Shown: one piece after another, positions 17,960-27,625 of the stretch
Position numbering within the stretch: position 1 is the first letter of the stretch
Layout: each line of letters starts with the position of its first letter
From: Shewanella seohaensis
Lineage (GTDB): Bacteria; Pseudomonadota; Gammaproteobacteria; Enterobacterales; Shewanellaceae
Reading direction: 5' to 3'
NCBI RefSeq assembly: GCF_025449215.1
Contig: NZ_CP104900.1
Location: 1,736,001 to 1,800,000, forward strand
DNA: 64,000 bases
Notes under the pieces: model-generated
Databases searched by the model: none
What the model was told of the DNA's origin: nothing
Seen by the model: only the letters and a program-made list of their open reading frames with translations
Translations under genes and position numbers: made by a program

Positions 17960-18463
17960 ATGGCATGTATATACATTAGTTTAGGCAGTAATATAGAACC
18001 TTCTCGCTATCTGAAGGCGGGCTTGCAGTCATTACGAGAGCACTTTGGTCCACTACAGCTTTCCTCTATGTATGAGAGTGAAGCCGTAGGGTTTGATGGC
18101 ACTAACTTTTTAAACATGGTGGCTTGTGCACAAACGAGCCTGAATATTGCTGAGGTAGTTGCGCAGTTTAAGCAAATCGAGCAAAATCACGGCCGGTTGG
18201 TGGGGGCCAAAAAGTTTAGTCCAAGAACCTTAGATATTGACCTATTGCTTTACGATGATGTCGTTTGTCAGACCCCTGTGGTACTGCCCCGCGCCGAAAT
18301 TGTCACTAATGCTTTTGTGCTTTGGCCTTTAGCGGAAATCGCCCCCAATTTGGTTCACCCATTGCAGCAGAAAACCTATGCCGTAATGTGGGATGAATAT
18401 GATAAAGCGTCGCAAAAGCTGTGGCCGGTAGCCTTTGAATGGCCTCATGGGCTCACTTTTTAA
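17960..18463 (+). CDS. folK: 2-amino-4-hydroxy-6-hydroxymethyldihydropteridine pyrophosphokinase
   Basis: A 167-residue HPPK, the usual size. It begins MACIYISLGSNIEPSRYL, a typical HPPK N-terminus, and carries the family signature FSPRTLDIDLLLYDD with the two metal-binding aspartates near residue 95. It transfers pyrophosphate from ATP to hydroxymethyl-dihydropterin, the step after FolB. The upstream spacing and strand suggest cotranscription with folB and uppP. Confidence 0.95.
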   Translation: MACIYISLGSNIEPSRYLKAGLQSLREHFGPLQLSSMYESEAVGFDGTNFLNMVACAQTSLNIAEVVAQFKQIEQNHGRLVGAKKFSPRTLDIDLLLYDDVVCQTPVVLPRAEIVTNAFVLWPLAEIAPNLVHPLQQKTYAVMWDEYDKASQKLWPVAFEWPHGLTF

Positions 18464-18481
18464 TTGATTGATAGGATTGTC

Positions 18482-19282
18482 ATGGATACGTTTCAGGTAA
18501 TTATTTTAGCGTTAATTCAAGGATTAACAGAGTTCCTCCCCATTTCTAGTTCGGCGCACCTTATCCTACCCGCACAGCTTTTAGACTGGGAAGACCAAGG
18601 CTTATCCTTCGACGTTGCCGTGAACACGGGCTCATTATTCGCCGTGGTGATTTATTTTCGCAAGGAACTTTGGGCCATGTTCAAGGCTTGGATTGCCAGC
18701 ATGGTGAAAGGTCAGCATTCCGATGACAGTAAGTTAGCCTGGTGGATCATTCTTGCCACTTTACCCGCAGTGTTTTTTGGCTTTATGGCCAAAGACTTTA
18801 TCGAAACCCATCTGCGCAGCGCTGGTGTTATCGCCGTGACGACTGTGGTCTTTGGTTTGCTGCTCTGGTGGGCGGATAAGATGTCACGCCGTGACTTAAC
18901 TGTTTATCAAACGGGTTGGCGCAAGGCGTTATTAATTGGTTTTGCTCAGGCGCTGGCATTAATCCCTGGTACTTCACGCTCGGGCGCGACGATGACGGCG
19001 GCGCTGATGTTAGGCCTTAGCCGTGATGCCGCAGCGCGATTCTCGTTCTTGATGTCTGTGCCTGTTAGCTTGGGGGCGGCTATTCTAGTGGGTAAAGATT
19101 TGGCTGAAAGCCCGCTTCCCATTGATTATCAAGCACTGACACTCGGCACTGTGATTTCATTTGTAGCCGCTTATCTGTGTATTCACTATTTCTTAAAAAT
19201 CATCAGCCGTATGGGTATGACGCCATTTGTGATTTACCGCCTCATCCTCGGTGCTGTGTTATGTGGATTTATCTTCCTATAA
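18482..19282 (+). CDS. uppP: Undecaprenyl-diphosphatase
   Basis: A 266-residue multi-helix inner-membrane protein of the BacA/UppP family. The two active-site blocks are present: [20 protein letters not shown] (about 14-33) and [20 protein letters not shown] (about 166-185). It dephosphorylates undecaprenyl diphosphate so that the lipid carrier can be reused in peptidoglycan and other envelope polymers. The frame is open back to a TTG at 18464, directly after the folK stop. The ATG at 18482 ([14 protein letters not shown]), 18 bp after folK, gives the family's usual start and follows TAGGATTGTC. Confidence 0.96.
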   Translation: MDTFQVIILALIQGLTEFLPISSSAHLILPAQLLDWEDQGLSFDVAVNTGSLFAVVIYFRKELWAMFKAWIASMVKGQHSDDSKLAWWIILATLPAVFFGFMAKDFIETHLRSAGVIAVTTVVFGLLLWWADKMSRRDLTVYQTGWRKALLIGFAQALALIPGTSRSGATMTAALMLGLSRDAAARFSFLMSVPVSLGAAILVGKDLAESPLPIDYQALTLGTVISFVAAYLCIHYFLKIISRMGMTPFVIYRLILGAVLCGFIFL

Positions 19283-19301
19283 TACAGGGGCGTCATGGCT
19301 A

Positions 19302-19328
19302 AAAAATCGGGTCTAGTACCCGATTTTT
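19302..19328 (+). terminator. Terminator after uppP
   Basis: AAAAATCGGGT (19302-19312) and ACCCGATTTTT (19318-19328) form an 11-bp stem with a CTAGT loop and a U-rich 3' arm. It closes the folB-folK-uppP unit before rlmA. Confidence 0.88.
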
Positions 19329-19366
19329 GTGTTTTTAGGCGCGGATTTTCGTTAACGGAGTAAGTT

Positions 19367-20206
19367 ATGAGCCTTCAATTTCAATGTCCTACCTGTGGTT
19401 CGGCACTGATGCAGCATCAGGCATCCCAAGGTTTTTACTGTGCGAACAAGCACCATTTTGATAAAAGCGAAGCGGGTTATTGGATTTTTACTAAACCGGC
19501 ACGGCAAAAGCCGACTGGCGACTCCCGTCAGCAAGTGCGGGCAAAGCGCTTCTTGCTTGAGTCGGGAATTTTTTCACCTTTGGTTGAAAAAATGGCGGCG
19601 ATGCTCGCCCCTCATCTGAAAGCGGATAATTGCCTATTGGACTACGAGTGCGCTGACGGCTTCTATCTGCGTGCTTTAGCTTCTGTACTACCTAAACTCA
19701 CAAACGAGCTAAACGTCCAGTACAGTGGCGTAGCGGACGCAGAAAATACTATTTTTGCTGCGGCCAAAGCGCAAACCCCTGCCGCGCTGTGCTTAAGCAC
19801 CTCAAAAGTGCTGCCTTTTGCTGACAATTGCATTGACCTTATCACTGTGGTCGATAAGCCGTTGAAGGGGAAGGAATGCGTTCGAGTCCTTAAAGAGCAA
19901 GGCTTGATGTTACAGGTGATCCCGGGTGCGCGGCATTTGTGGCAAATCAGGGAGTGTATTTATCCGGAACTGACTGAAAAAACGCCCCAAATTAACTTAC
20001 CTTCGGGTTTAATTGTCAAAGAACAGCAGCAATTGCAATTTAGTTTGTCCGTTACGGGTGAGCAAGCGCTGGTCTTGCTGGATATGACACCCTATGCGTG
20101 GCGAGCCTCTGAACAAGTTAAACACCTTATTCGGACGAAAGCCTTCGATACGCTGGAAATTGATTTTGTTTTGGTCTTAGCGCAAAAGTCTTTAATTGAG
20201 TCCTAA
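19367..20206 (+). CDS. rlmA: 23S rRNA (guanine-N1) methyltransferase RlmA-like, diverged
   Basis: A 279-residue protein with RlmA organisation. The N-terminal zinc site keeps C7, C10, C25 and H29, followed by GDSRQQVRAKRFLLESGIFSP, the family linker, and a methyltransferase-like domain with GARHLWQIRECIYPE. RlmA methylates N1 of G745 in domain II of 23S rRNA using SAM. The SAM-binding motif I is unusual: LLDYECADGFYLRALA at about 90-105 replaces the glycine-rich DxGCGEGYY form, with E and A in place of two key glycines. The acidic-loop region after it is also poorly conserved. Activity is therefore uncertain, but the reading frame is intact. Confidence 0.75.
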   Translation: MSLQFQCPTCGSALMQHQASQGFYCANKHHFDKSEAGYWIFTKPARQKPTGDSRQQVRAKRFLLESGIFSPLVEKMAAMLAPHLKADNCLLDYECADGFYLRALASVLPKLTNELNVQYSGVADAENTIFAAAKAQTPAALCLSTSKVLPFADNCIDLITVVDKPLKGKECVRVLKEQGLMLQVIPGARHLWQIRECIYPELTEKTPQINLPSGLIVKEQQQLQFSLSVTGEQALVLLDMTPYAWRASEQVKHLIRTKAFDTLEIDFVLVLAQKSLIES

Positions 20207-20828
20207 TAGGCCAAAATACATAATTGAATAGGATGTTTTTTAATCTATTCATTGGCTTAGTGAATGCGTTTCTGGGGGCTTGAATAGAGTGAATTACGCA
20301 AGTCTATGATACTAATCGAGCTTTTTATGTTGTTTTAATGTAAATGCGAAACGGCATCCCTTAAACTTTATCTTTATTACACTTTTGTCTCTCACAATTA
20401 TTACCAGTTTATTGCCTTTGTTTCCCTAATAGCCTCAGTTTGTCGCGTTGCAGTTTCTTTAAAATGCCGACGATAACACTGGGGCAAAAATAAAGTTTTA
20501 AGCAAAAGATTCGTGGGGATTAAGAAAACTTAAAATCTCAGTTTATGGATGAGATTAAAAATCAAATCCACTTAAAACAAATGAGCGATGAACTTCGGTT
20601 TTGAACTGGCATTGCCGTTAAGCCGAATGAGTTTTAAAGAGATGATGAGTGTAAAGGGCTAAAGAGCCGAGAAAGTGTAGGCTTAAATTGGAGATGACTT
20701 TAAAAGATAAGATGGGTGCTTGGATTAACTGAGGCCATAAAAAAAGGCTTGGATGGATGTGCTATTCGCTTTCATCTCTCTCAAGCCTTTTATGCTAACC
20801 TGCTGAATTACAGGTTAATTACTTATCA
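20207..20828. other. Intergenic region between rlmA and the Lpp-type gene
   Basis: About 620 bp with no convincing ORF between convergent genes. The only clear element is the lipoprotein terminator at 20739-20792. The A/T-rich stretch 20220-20700 has many in-frame stops and no recognisable tRNA or RNA family. An unrecognised small RNA cannot be excluded. Confidence 0.5.
20739..20792 (-). terminator. Terminator of the Lpp-type lipoprotein gene
   Basis: AAAAGGCTTG and CAAGCCTTTT are inverted repeats at the ends of a roughly 30-nt loop. On the minus strand the stem is followed by seven U. It lies 37 bp past the lipoprotein stop. Confidence 0.75.
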
Positions 20829-21095
20829 TTACTTCTTGTAACGAGAAGCAACGTTGTCTAGACGGTCGTTAGCGCGCTTAGCTTCTGCTTGTGCGTCCAT
20901 AGCTGCTGCTTTAGCATCTTTAACGTCTGCAGACAGTTTGCTTTGCTCTGATTTCAGAGAGCTAACATCAGCTGACAATTGATCAACTTTGTTGCCCAGA
21001 GTTGCAACGCTTTCTTCCAGAGCAGTAGTGTTTGCACAACCACCTAGTAGGGCAGTCATTGCTAAACCAGCAATCATCAGTACTTTTTTGTTCAT
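20829..21095 (-). CDS. lpp: Lpp-type outer-membrane lipoprotein
   Basis: An 88-residue lipoprotein. The signal peptide MNKKVLMIAGLAMTALLGGC ends in a lipobox with acylated Cys20. The mature part is an uninterrupted heptad-like Ala/Leu/Ser coiled coil (VATLGNKVDQLSADVSSLKS) ending in RYKK. The terminal lysine could be linked to peptidoglycan, as in Braun lipoprotein. An upstream in-frame ATG (21140) would add 15 residues in front of the signal peptide. The ATG at 21095 follows AAGGGATTTTTTACA and gives a proper signal sequence. It is monocistronic and probably abundant. No tryptophan or other cysteine occurs in the mature protein. Confidence 0.9.
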   Translation of the reverse strand: MNKKVLMIAGLAMTALLGGCANTTALEESVATLGNKVDQLSADVSSLKSEQSKLSADVKDAKAAAMDAQAEAKRANDRLDNVASRYKK

Positions 21096-21328
21096 TGTAA
21101 AAAATCCCTTAAAATAGGTTGGATTTGAATGTTTCGTCACTTTGGAATCGAAACTGCCTAATTATGACATAGCTATTTTAATTTGCTACGAATATTAATG
21201 CGTTTAACCACTATAGACATATAAATTTTTTTAAAAGCGTTTTTTCGCGGTTATATCGGCCTTTTTCATCGAAAAATGGCACTGTATTTACCAGAAAGCG
21301 TGGTCGAATTTACAAAAATATTACAATT

Positions 21329-22579
21329 TTATGGCGTTTGTTTGGCTTGGGATTGCTGCCAGTTGAGTTTCACTTGCTCAACAACCTCTATCCGCTTCGA
21401 ATTGAGCGCCTGTTTTATCTGTGCACCTTGAAAACCTGCCGCAATAATAGCCTTCACATCGACCGTATTAGCGGCTAAAAAACAAGCAGAAAGATAATCG
21501 CCTTGTGGATAGGCGTGATGCTCGAATCCGGTTCGGCCACGCATATCGGCGATGCAGGCTAATAGAAGTTGCTCCAGCCGTTCTGGTTTACGCCAAAAAT
21601 CGGCTTTATCGAAGAGTTTGATGATGGTTTCGCTTCTTAACTCAAAAGCTTGGTGCACATTCTGATGTAGGTCGCTCACCAAGAGCGCCAGATCGCGATA
21701 CTCGTTGGGGATCCGCAAGCGTTCACACAGACTTTTAATGACGGGCAAGCCTTTTTGTCCATGACCATGGTGTTTAGGCCAATGTTCTTTAGGACTTAAT
21801 GCTTTACCCAAGTCATGCACTAGGGCGGCAAAGCGCACGGCTTTTTCCTCTGTCAGAGCGGTGGCTTGGGCTAACACCAACATAGTGTGCAAACCCGTAT
21901 CTATCTCTGGGTGCCATTTTTCTGGTTGTGGCACACCAAAAAGCGCATCAATCTCGGGAAAGAGGACTTTCAAGGCGCCACATTGGCGTAGCACTTCGAA
22001 GAAGACTTCTGGATGAGGGCCGCCAAGACTCTTATCGACTTCTTGCCAGACGCGCTCTGGGGTAAGGGCGGTTAACTCCTCGGTTTGGCTCATGTGCTGC
22101 ATTAACGCCATGGTTTCATCGGCAATCTCGAAACCTAAGTCATGAAAACGTGCGGCAAAGCGGGCAACCCTTAATACTCGCAGCGGATCTTCGGCAAAGG
22201 CGGCTGACACATGTCGCAGCTTACGCGCGTTGATATCGGCGATGCCATGGTAAGGATCGTACAAGTTACCCGCCTCATCTTGGGCGATGGCATTAATGGT
22301 TAAATCGCGTCTCAGCAGGTCTTGCTCGAGGGTGACATCTGGACTGGCGTAACAGCTGAAGCCACCATAGCCGAGGCCGACTTTGCGCTCTGTGCGCGCT
22401 AATGCATATTCTTGCTGGGTTTTAGGGTGCAAAAAGACCGGGAAGTCTTTACCCACCTGGCGATAGCCTAACTGCTGCATTTGCTCCGGAGTTGCGCCGA
22501 CAACCATAAAATCTTTATCTTTTATTGGGAGATTGAGCAGGCTGTCTCGTACAGCTCCGCCCACTAAATAAATTTTCAC
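21329..22579 (-). CDS. cca: tRNA CCA-adding enzyme with HD domain
   Basis: A 416-residue class II nucleotidyltransferase. The head has [20 protein letters not shown] and the catalytic KDKDFMVVG aspartates, then [13 protein letters not shown] and the arm [20 protein letters not shown]. The C-terminal HD phosphohydrolase domain contains VHDLGKAL (about 253-260). It builds or repairs the 3' CCA of tRNAs, and the HD domain adds phosphatase activity in the long gammaproteobacterial form. The start is the only well-placed ATG. It is divergent from gspA. Confidence 0.96.
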   Translation of the reverse strand: MKIYLVGGAVRDSLLNLPIKDKDFMVVGATPEQMQQLGYRQVGKDFPVFLHPKTQQEYALARTERKVGLGYGGFSCYASPDVTLEQDLLRRDLTINAIAQDEAGNLYDPYHGIADINARKLRHVSAAFAEDPLRVLRVARFAARFHDLGFEIADETMALMQHMSQTEELTALTPERVWQEVDKSLGGPHPEVFFEVLRQCGALKVLFPEIDALFGVPQPEKWHPEIDTGLHTMLVLAQATALTEEKAVRFAALVHDLGKALSPKEHWPKHHGHGQKGLPVIKSLCERLRIPNEYRDLALLVSDLHQNVHQAFELRSETIIKLFDKADFWRKPERLEQLLLACIADMRGRTGFEHHAYPQGDYLSACFLAANTVDVKAIIAAGFQGAQIKQALNSKRIEVVEQVKLNWQQSQAKQTP

Positions 22580-22753
22580 AGGAATATTTTAGCTAGTGTG
22601 TCATAAAGCTAGCTTAACATGATGAGGCGATGGCGAGGCGAATTTGGATGCAGATATTTATTGGGATGTCACATCCATGTTGCGGATGTTTTGACAATAT
22701 CATTGGGACGTTTTAACGTGGGGCGTTATTTTTAGCTTAGGATGATTGGTGGT

Positions 22754-24442
22754 ATGTACAAGGCCTTTTATGGACTCAGTGATAACCCTTTTTCGATTGC
22801 ACCCAATCCCCATTATTTATTTTTGAGTGACAGGCACAGAGAGGCCTTAGCCCATTTGACCTATGGACTGGGTGAAACTGGGGGCTTTGTGTTGTTGACG
22901 GGGGAGGTCGGCACGGGGAAGACGACAGTATCTCGTTGTTTACTTGGGCAATTGCCCGATAATACCGACACTGCATTTATTTTAAATCCTTCGCTGACGG
23001 AACTGGAGTTACTCGCCACGCTCTGTGATGAATTGAAGATTAGCTATGGTGAAAACCCAACCCTTAAACAACTCACTGACCATTTGAGTCGTTTTTTACT
23101 GGCTAATCATGAGAAAGGCCGCAATACCGTACTCATCATCGATGAGGCGCAGCATCTGCGTGCCGAAGTATTAGAGCAATTAAGGCTGCTCACCAATCTT
23201 GAGACCGATACGAAAAAACTACTGCAGGTGATCTTAATTGGTCAGCCTGAGCTGCAATTGCTGCTTAAACGGCAAGAGCTTAGACAGTTAGCCCAGCGTA
23301 TTACTGCCCGCTATCATCTATTGCCTCTTAATGAAGATGAAATCGCACTCTATGTGTTGCACCGTTTACAGGTGGCGGGTCGTTTCGAACCATTATTTAC
23401 TCGTAAAGCCATTAAAGTGCTGCACAAATACAGTGGCGGCATTCCGCGGTTAATTAACTTGCTGTGCGAACGTGCCTTGATGGCGGGTTACGCACAATCT
23501 AAGGTGCCAATCGATCACCATATGGTGAGACAAGCGGCGGCTGAAGTATTAGGCGAAGAAGAACCACAGCAAAATAAATTCTTGTGGCCGAGCGCTATTG
23601 CGGCGGCATTGGTTGTGGCTTTCGGCGTGTCTTATTGGTTATTTACCGAAAGTCCAGCGGTTGTCAATGTGGCCAGTTCGCCAGTGACACAAGCGAGCCA
23701 AACGACACCAGCAGTGACTCAAGTCGCGACTCAAGCTAATAGTATTCAGCCGGAGCAAACACAGGCTGCAACCCAGAGTGCGTCAGTGGCTAGCGAGCCG
23801 CAAACGCTTGCGGCGGCGGATCCGAGTGCGCGGGTATTGCAGGAGGCCATCAAACAAAGTCGCAGTATCGATACCGCCTTTGCAGGCCTCTTTAATGTGT
23901 GGGGTAAAGTCCCCTTTAAAGGCCTAACCGCGTGTCAGTCGGCGCTGGAGCAGGGGCTTTCCTGCTATCAGCAACAGGGTAATTGGATGTCGCTCACAAG
24001 GCTCAATTATCCCGCGGTTGTGTATTTAGTGGATGATAACCAACAAGATTTTTATGGTGCTGTGATTGCTGTCGATGGTGATCAGCTATTGATGCAGTTG
24101 GGCGAGCAGCAGCTTTGGGTCGATAGAGCCTGGTTCAATCAACACTTTAGCGGCACCTTTGAAATTCTCTGGCAGGCCCCTAACTTGCCTATGCTGGAAA
24201 TCAGTCAGAAGTCGAGTCCTGGGCAATTACAATGGCTTGAAAACGCCCTTGCCCATGTGGCTAACCGACCTTCGCGCCGGGTGTCTCAATTCGATCTGAA
24301 ATTAGAGAACGATCTGAAAGCTTTCCAAAGCCAACATGGTTTAAAGGCCGACGGGATTGCAGGTAATCAAACCTTAGTGAGACTAAATTTGTATTTAAGT
24401 GATCAGGGACCGCGCCTCACCGATAAGGGAGCGCAGAGTTAA
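22754..24442 (+). CDS. gspA: Type II secretion ATPase GspA (ExeA-like)
   Basis: About 562 residues. An N-terminal AAA+ ATPase has Walker A GEVGTGKTT (about 46-54) and Walker B VLIIDEAQHL (about 127-136). A single transmembrane helix at about 280-300 is followed by an Ala/Gln/Thr-rich periplasmic linker and a C-terminal peptidoglycan-binding domain (LKAFQSQHGLKADGIAGNQT). ExeA with ExeB binds peptidoglycan and helps place the secretin of the type II secretion system. The frame opens at 22742 (MIGGMYKAF). I chose ATG 22754, which has AGGATGATTGGTGG in front and gives the family start MYKAFYGLSDNPF. It overlaps gspB by one base. Confidence 0.9.
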   Translation: MYKAFYGLSDNPFSIAPNPHYLFLSDRHREALAHLTYGLGETGGFVLLTGEVGTGKTTVSRCLLGQLPDNTDTAFILNPSLTELELLATLCDELKISYGENPTLKQLTDHLSRFLLANHEKGRNTVLIIDEAQHLRAEVLEQLRLLTNLETDTKKLLQVILIGQPELQLLLKRQELRQLAQRITARYHLLPLNEDEIALYVLHRLQVAGRFEPLFTRKAIKVLHKYSGGIPRLINLLCERALMAGYAQSKVPIDHHMVRQAAAEVLGEEEPQQNKFLWPSAIAAALVVAFGVSYWLFTESPAVVNVASSPVTQASQTTPAVTQVATQANSIQPEQTQAATQSASVASEPQTLAAADPSARVLQEAIKQSRSIDTAFAGLFNVWGKVPFKGLTACQSALEQGLSCYQQQGNWMSLTRLNYPAVVYLVDDNQQDFYGAVIAVDGDQLLMQLGEQQLWVDRAWFNQHFSGTFEILWQAPNLPMLEISQKSSPGQLQWLENALAHVANRPSRRVSQFDLKLENDLKAFQSQHGLKADGIAGNQTLVRLNLYLSDQGPRLTDKGAQS

Positions 24443-25542
24443 TGTCCATTTTACTCGATGCGGTAACCCGTAATAAGCAGCAACAAACTTCACCCTTACC
24501 CGATGCGGTATTAACGCCGAGGGCAAGTTATCCTACGGCGCGTAAATCTGCATTTCCCGTGGCAAAATTATCCTTACTCGCTGTCGCGGTGGCGCTGGGT
24601 GTGGGTGTGGCGTGGGGCGTGGCGAATTGGCAACAGCAAAATGCGATGTCGATAGTGAATTTGGCGCCTAGCAGTATCAATCCAAGCATGGCTGATACAA
24701 AGGCTGAATACACGCCACAGACAGCCTCCACTGTGCAGCCATCTGCCGAAGGTGTTCGCGCCTCTGCAGGTGCAGTTACTCGCGCTGCGTTGCAAACAGG
24801 TGCACCAGAGCAAACCTCTGTAGAATCGTCAGGGTTTCGATTAGCGGGCAAAGTGGCACTGCCGAGGGAGCAGGTATTAAATGAGGCGCCTGCAAACGTG
24901 CAGCCTTATCAGAACCCCAACATGAGTTCGGCTCTATCTACCACAGCATCCGTTTCTGCGAGTGCGGATCCTAGCTACGATGACTATCTGGCGACGTCTG
25001 CCGCCTTAGATGAAACGACTCGAACGCAGCAACCCTCTGTCGAAGACGTTGCGCCACAGAATACGAGCGAGTCAGAGCCTATTATGTTGGGCGCTAATGC
25101 GAATCGTCAGGGCTTAGCGACACTCGAGGCGCTGCGTGAGCAAGTTAATGCCGCGGCGGCCGATGTGGGCTTAGAGACGGCTCAGAGCCGCAAAGAGGAT
25201 GAGTTAGTCGCGAATTTTCAGGATGCGCTCAAGGATGTGGAATATGTGAAGGCGGCTAAGACGCCGGTAACTGAGGCCAAGCTTGATCCTATTCCTAAGG
25301 TTGAAAACGACGATATTCCTAAATATGGGCAACTGCCCGCGGGATTGCAGCTCCAAGTACCTGAATTTAATATTGTTGCCCACGTTTACTCGACGGATGC
25401 GAGTCAGCGTTGGTTGAATGTCGATGGCGCCGAGTTACAGGAAGGCGACCAGATTGGAGGCAAGTTAAAGATTATTGCGATTCGCCCACGGGATGTGGTG
25501 CTCGAAATCCAAGGCACGCAGTTTAGGGTGCCCGCTATTTAA
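24442..25542 (+). CDS. gspB: Type II secretion assembly protein GspB (ExeB-like)
   Basis: A 366-residue bitopic inner-membrane protein. It starts MSILLDAVTRNKQQQ, a typical GspB N-terminus, and has one helix at about 40-62. The long, Ala/Ser/Gln-rich periplasmic region is poorly conserved, and the C-terminal GspB domain carries LNVDGAELQEGDQIGGKLKI and ends RVPAI. GspB partners GspA in inserting the secretin multimer in the outer membrane. The start overlaps the gspA stop (TAATG), so translation is coupled. The gsp core operon is not in this window, so the pair is stand-alone here. Confidence 0.88.
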   Translation: MSILLDAVTRNKQQQTSPLPDAVLTPRASYPTARKSAFPVAKLSLLAVAVALGVGVAWGVANWQQQNAMSIVNLAPSSINPSMADTKAEYTPQTASTVQPSAEGVRASAGAVTRAALQTGAPEQTSVESSGFRLAGKVALPREQVLNEAPANVQPYQNPNMSSALSTTASVSASADPSYDDYLATSAALDETTRTQQPSVEDVAPQNTSESEPIMLGANANRQGLATLEALREQVNAAAADVGLETAQSRKEDELVANFQDALKDVEYVKAAKTPVTEAKLDPIPKVENDDIPKYGQLPAGLQLQVPEFNIVAHVYSTDASQRWLNVDGAELQEGDQIGGKLKIIAIRPRDVVLEIQGTQFRVPAI

Positions 25543-25558
25543 CTGTGCTGTAGCAAAC

Positions 25559-25586
25559 AAAAAAGGCGCCGATGGGCGCCTTTTTT
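25559..25586. terminator. Bidirectional terminator between gspB and nhaD
   Basis: AAAAAAGGCGCC (25559-25570) and GGCGCCTTTTTT (25575-25586) form a perfect 12-bp stem with GATG loop between convergent genes. Confidence 0.92.
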
Positions 25587-25604
25587 ATCGCTTAAAATCA
25601 AAGG

Positions 25605-26852
25605 TTAAGCGAAGAAGTTGTACGCCAGGAATAAGGTCAGGGCGTAACCAATGCTGTAGCACAGGAACAGGGCTGGCACATATTTCAGATAACTTACGAA
25701 AGTCAGTTCTTTTACTTTGCTCATGGCGACGATACCCGCAGCCGAACCAATCACTAACAATGAACCACCCACGCCCACACTGTAGGTTAACCCTAACCAT
25801 TCTGGGGTGTTGAGTACTGGCTCTGCTTTAAGCAGCGCAGCCGTCAATGGCACGTTATCGATCAGGGCTGAACCCATACCTGTAACGAAGTTAGAGATGT
25901 TTGGATTAAACAGGCTGTAAGCTTCGGTCAGCATATCTAAGGTGCCGATTTCTTTAAGCATACCAACCAGCAGTAAAATCCCTAAGAAGAACAACAGGGT
26001 GTCGTATTCGACTTGGCGAATATATTCGAGGATCTTGATTTCTTCTTTATCACTGCGGGTGGTGTGGCCGATAAGGAACATAATCGACAGACCGGTTAAG
26101 AAGGTCAGTACCGGTGGAATACCAAACAGAATGTTCAGCAGCATGGTCATCAGAATCGTGCAGAAGAACACTAAGGCAATTAGCAGATCCACGGTTTGAT
26201 AGCTGTGCTTAATCGGGGTGGTGGAAACCACGCCTTCAGCCTTTAATGAGAACAACGTCGCCAGTAAAATCACACTCACGGCAGATGGGATAAACAGCAT
26301 CAACAGTTCGGAGATATGTACGTGGCCGCCTAAGAAGATCATCAGGGTGGTGACGTCACCGGTGATCAGGGCGACACCGCCAGAGTTCACGGCGAAAATA
26401 ATCAACACTGCCATTCTGCGGCGCATTTGCTTTTCGAGCTTAAAGGTCGTTAACAAGCCTAAAGACACTAAAGTCGCGGTGACGTTATCACAGAAAGCCG
26501 ACAGGATAAGCGCGAATAAGGCCACTTGGATCATTAACAAACGTACAGAAACCTTCTGTGGGAACAGCTTCTGCACCATAATTTGGATCATACCTTTGGC
26601 GTTTAGATAGGCCACAAAGGTCATTGTCGACATCAAAAACAGCCACAGGGTGGCAATTTCGAGCAAGTTTTCATTGAGTTGATGGGCAACCAATTTCTCA
26701 TGGTTGGCGTCTCCGGCAGCCATAAACAGTGCTACCCAGGAAATACAGCCAAAGAATAAGGTGGTTTTTGCTTTATTAAGGTGGGTGACTTCTTCGAAAA
26801 TAATACTGAGCAATGCGAGCACCGCCAGTATGATCAGAAAGGTATATAACAT
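25605..26852 (-). CDS. nhaD: NhaD-type Na+/H+ antiporter
   Basis: About 415 residues of a polytopic inner-membrane protein of the NhaD family. About 11-12 hydrophobic helices can be traced, including SAFCDNVTATLVSLGLLTTF, NSGGVALITGDVTTLMIFLG and GSALIDNVPLTAAL, which carry the polar residues typical of ion exchange in this family. It exports Na+ (or Li+) for protons at alkaline pH. The frame extends upstream to 26921 with a hydrophilic stretch. I chose ATG 26852 (MLYTFLIILAVLALL), which follows TTGGAATTGCAGTT and fits the family. It is convergent with gspB. Confidence 0.88.
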   Translation of the reverse strand: MLYTFLIILAVLALLSIIFEEVTHLNKAKTTLFFGCISWVALFMAAGDANHEKLVAHQLNENLLEIATLWLFLMSTMTFVAYLNAKGMIQIMVQKLFPQKVSVRLLMIQVALFALILSAFCDNVTATLVSLGLLTTFKLEKQMRRRMAVLIIFAVNSGGVALITGDVTTLMIFLGGHVHISELLMLFIPSAVSVILLATLFSLKAEGVVSTTPIKHSYQTVDLLIALVFFCTILMTMLLNILFGIPPVLTFLTGLSIMFLIGHTTRSDKEEIKILEYIRQVEYDTLLFFLGILLLVGMLKEIGTLDMLTEAYSLFNPNISNFVTGMGSALIDNVPLTAALLKAEPVLNTPEWLGLTYSVGVGGSLLVIGSAAGIVAMSKVKELTFVSYLKYVPALFLCYSIGYALTLFLAYNFFA

Positions 26853-27384
26853 AACTGCAATTCCAACTGCTGTTTTAATGTCGTGGCAAGCCAAAGGCGA
26901 GCTATTGAGTGGCATTATCAAGGCTAAATTAAGCTTGCCGTGTTAATGCGTGCGGATCAGAACATAATGGGGTGAATAACGCAACTGTTAGCTGTAACTC
27001 GGATTTGCGTCATTTTGTGATATTGGTCTCAGTGAAAATGATTATTTTTTAGCGTTAAACACTGTTTTATTTTTAATGAGCAGTTAATTATCTTGTTTGG
27101 TCGAGATTGCCGGAGGACTGTAAAGTAAGATCTACGATTAAAGTCTAAGCAGTTATTTTGCCGATCCCGCAATTAATTTTTCTTTATGAAGGAAATATTG
27201 TGTGAAAATGCAGTCACAGAGGTGAAGGATCGGATTTTGTGCTGTTTAGGGGCTGAGTGCGGTATTCTTTAGCTGTGTCACAAAAATGACCAAGTCAAAA
27301 TATTGACCGGACAGAAAGTGAGCTGTATCTTGTGCCTCTTTAGTAATTAAGACACTGGATGTTGTATCTTAAGGATAACGCAAA
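26853..27384. other. Divergent intergenic region, nhaD / small membrane protein
   Basis: This carries the nhaD promoter side and a good promoter for the small protein gene (27303-27331). The middle is AT-rich and has no further gene I can support. Confidence 0.5.
27303..27331 (+). promoter_or_regulatory. Sigma-70 promoter for the 65-residue membrane protein
   Basis: TTGACC (27303-27308) and TATCTT (27326-27331) are separated by exactly 17 bp. Transcription would start near 27338, giving a leader of about 47 nt before the ATG at 27385. Confidence 0.6.
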
Positions 27385-27582
27385 ATGACATTTGTGCTCC
27401 GCAGTCTGATGTTATTAGGCTCTTTAGTATGGTTAACATATAGTGGCAAGCAGCTGATCGCATTGGGAATATTACATAATCCTAGCCTGATGGTTGACCA
27501 TATCACTTTGACCTTACAGGTCCTCGTCGCGGCGGTGGTATTTAAATCAGCTTTAGGTTCTAAACGTTCCGATAGCTATTGA
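27385..27582 (+). CDS. Small two-helix membrane protein, unknown function
   Basis: A 65-residue protein I do not recognise. Two hydrophobic segments (about 5-33 with LMLLGSLVWLTYSGKQLIAL, and about 42-56 with LTLQVLVAAVVFK) and a polar C-terminus (GSKRSDSY) suggest a small inner-membrane hairpin. Support for it being real comes from AAGGATAACGCAAA as ribosome binding site, a promoter with 17-bp spacing just upstream, and a terminator 40 bp downstream. It lies alone between nhaD and hemL. Confidence 0.65.
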   Translation: MTFVLRSLMLLGSLVWLTYSGKQLIALGILHNPSLMVDHITLTLQVLVAAVVFKSALGSKRSDSY

Positions 27583-27625
27583 TGGGGCCAAGGCTCATGC
27601 AATAGCCAACGCTAACGCCAAGCAA

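Noticed and set aside
20207..20738. Small RNA in the rlmA-lpp spacer
   Set aside because: I see no strong hairpin with U tract, promoter pair or known RNA family; only the lipoprotein terminator is clear.
27201..27218. CRP-like site TGTGA...TCACA upstream of the small membrane protein
   Set aside because: The spacing between the half sites is 8 bp rather than the 6 bp needed for CRP.
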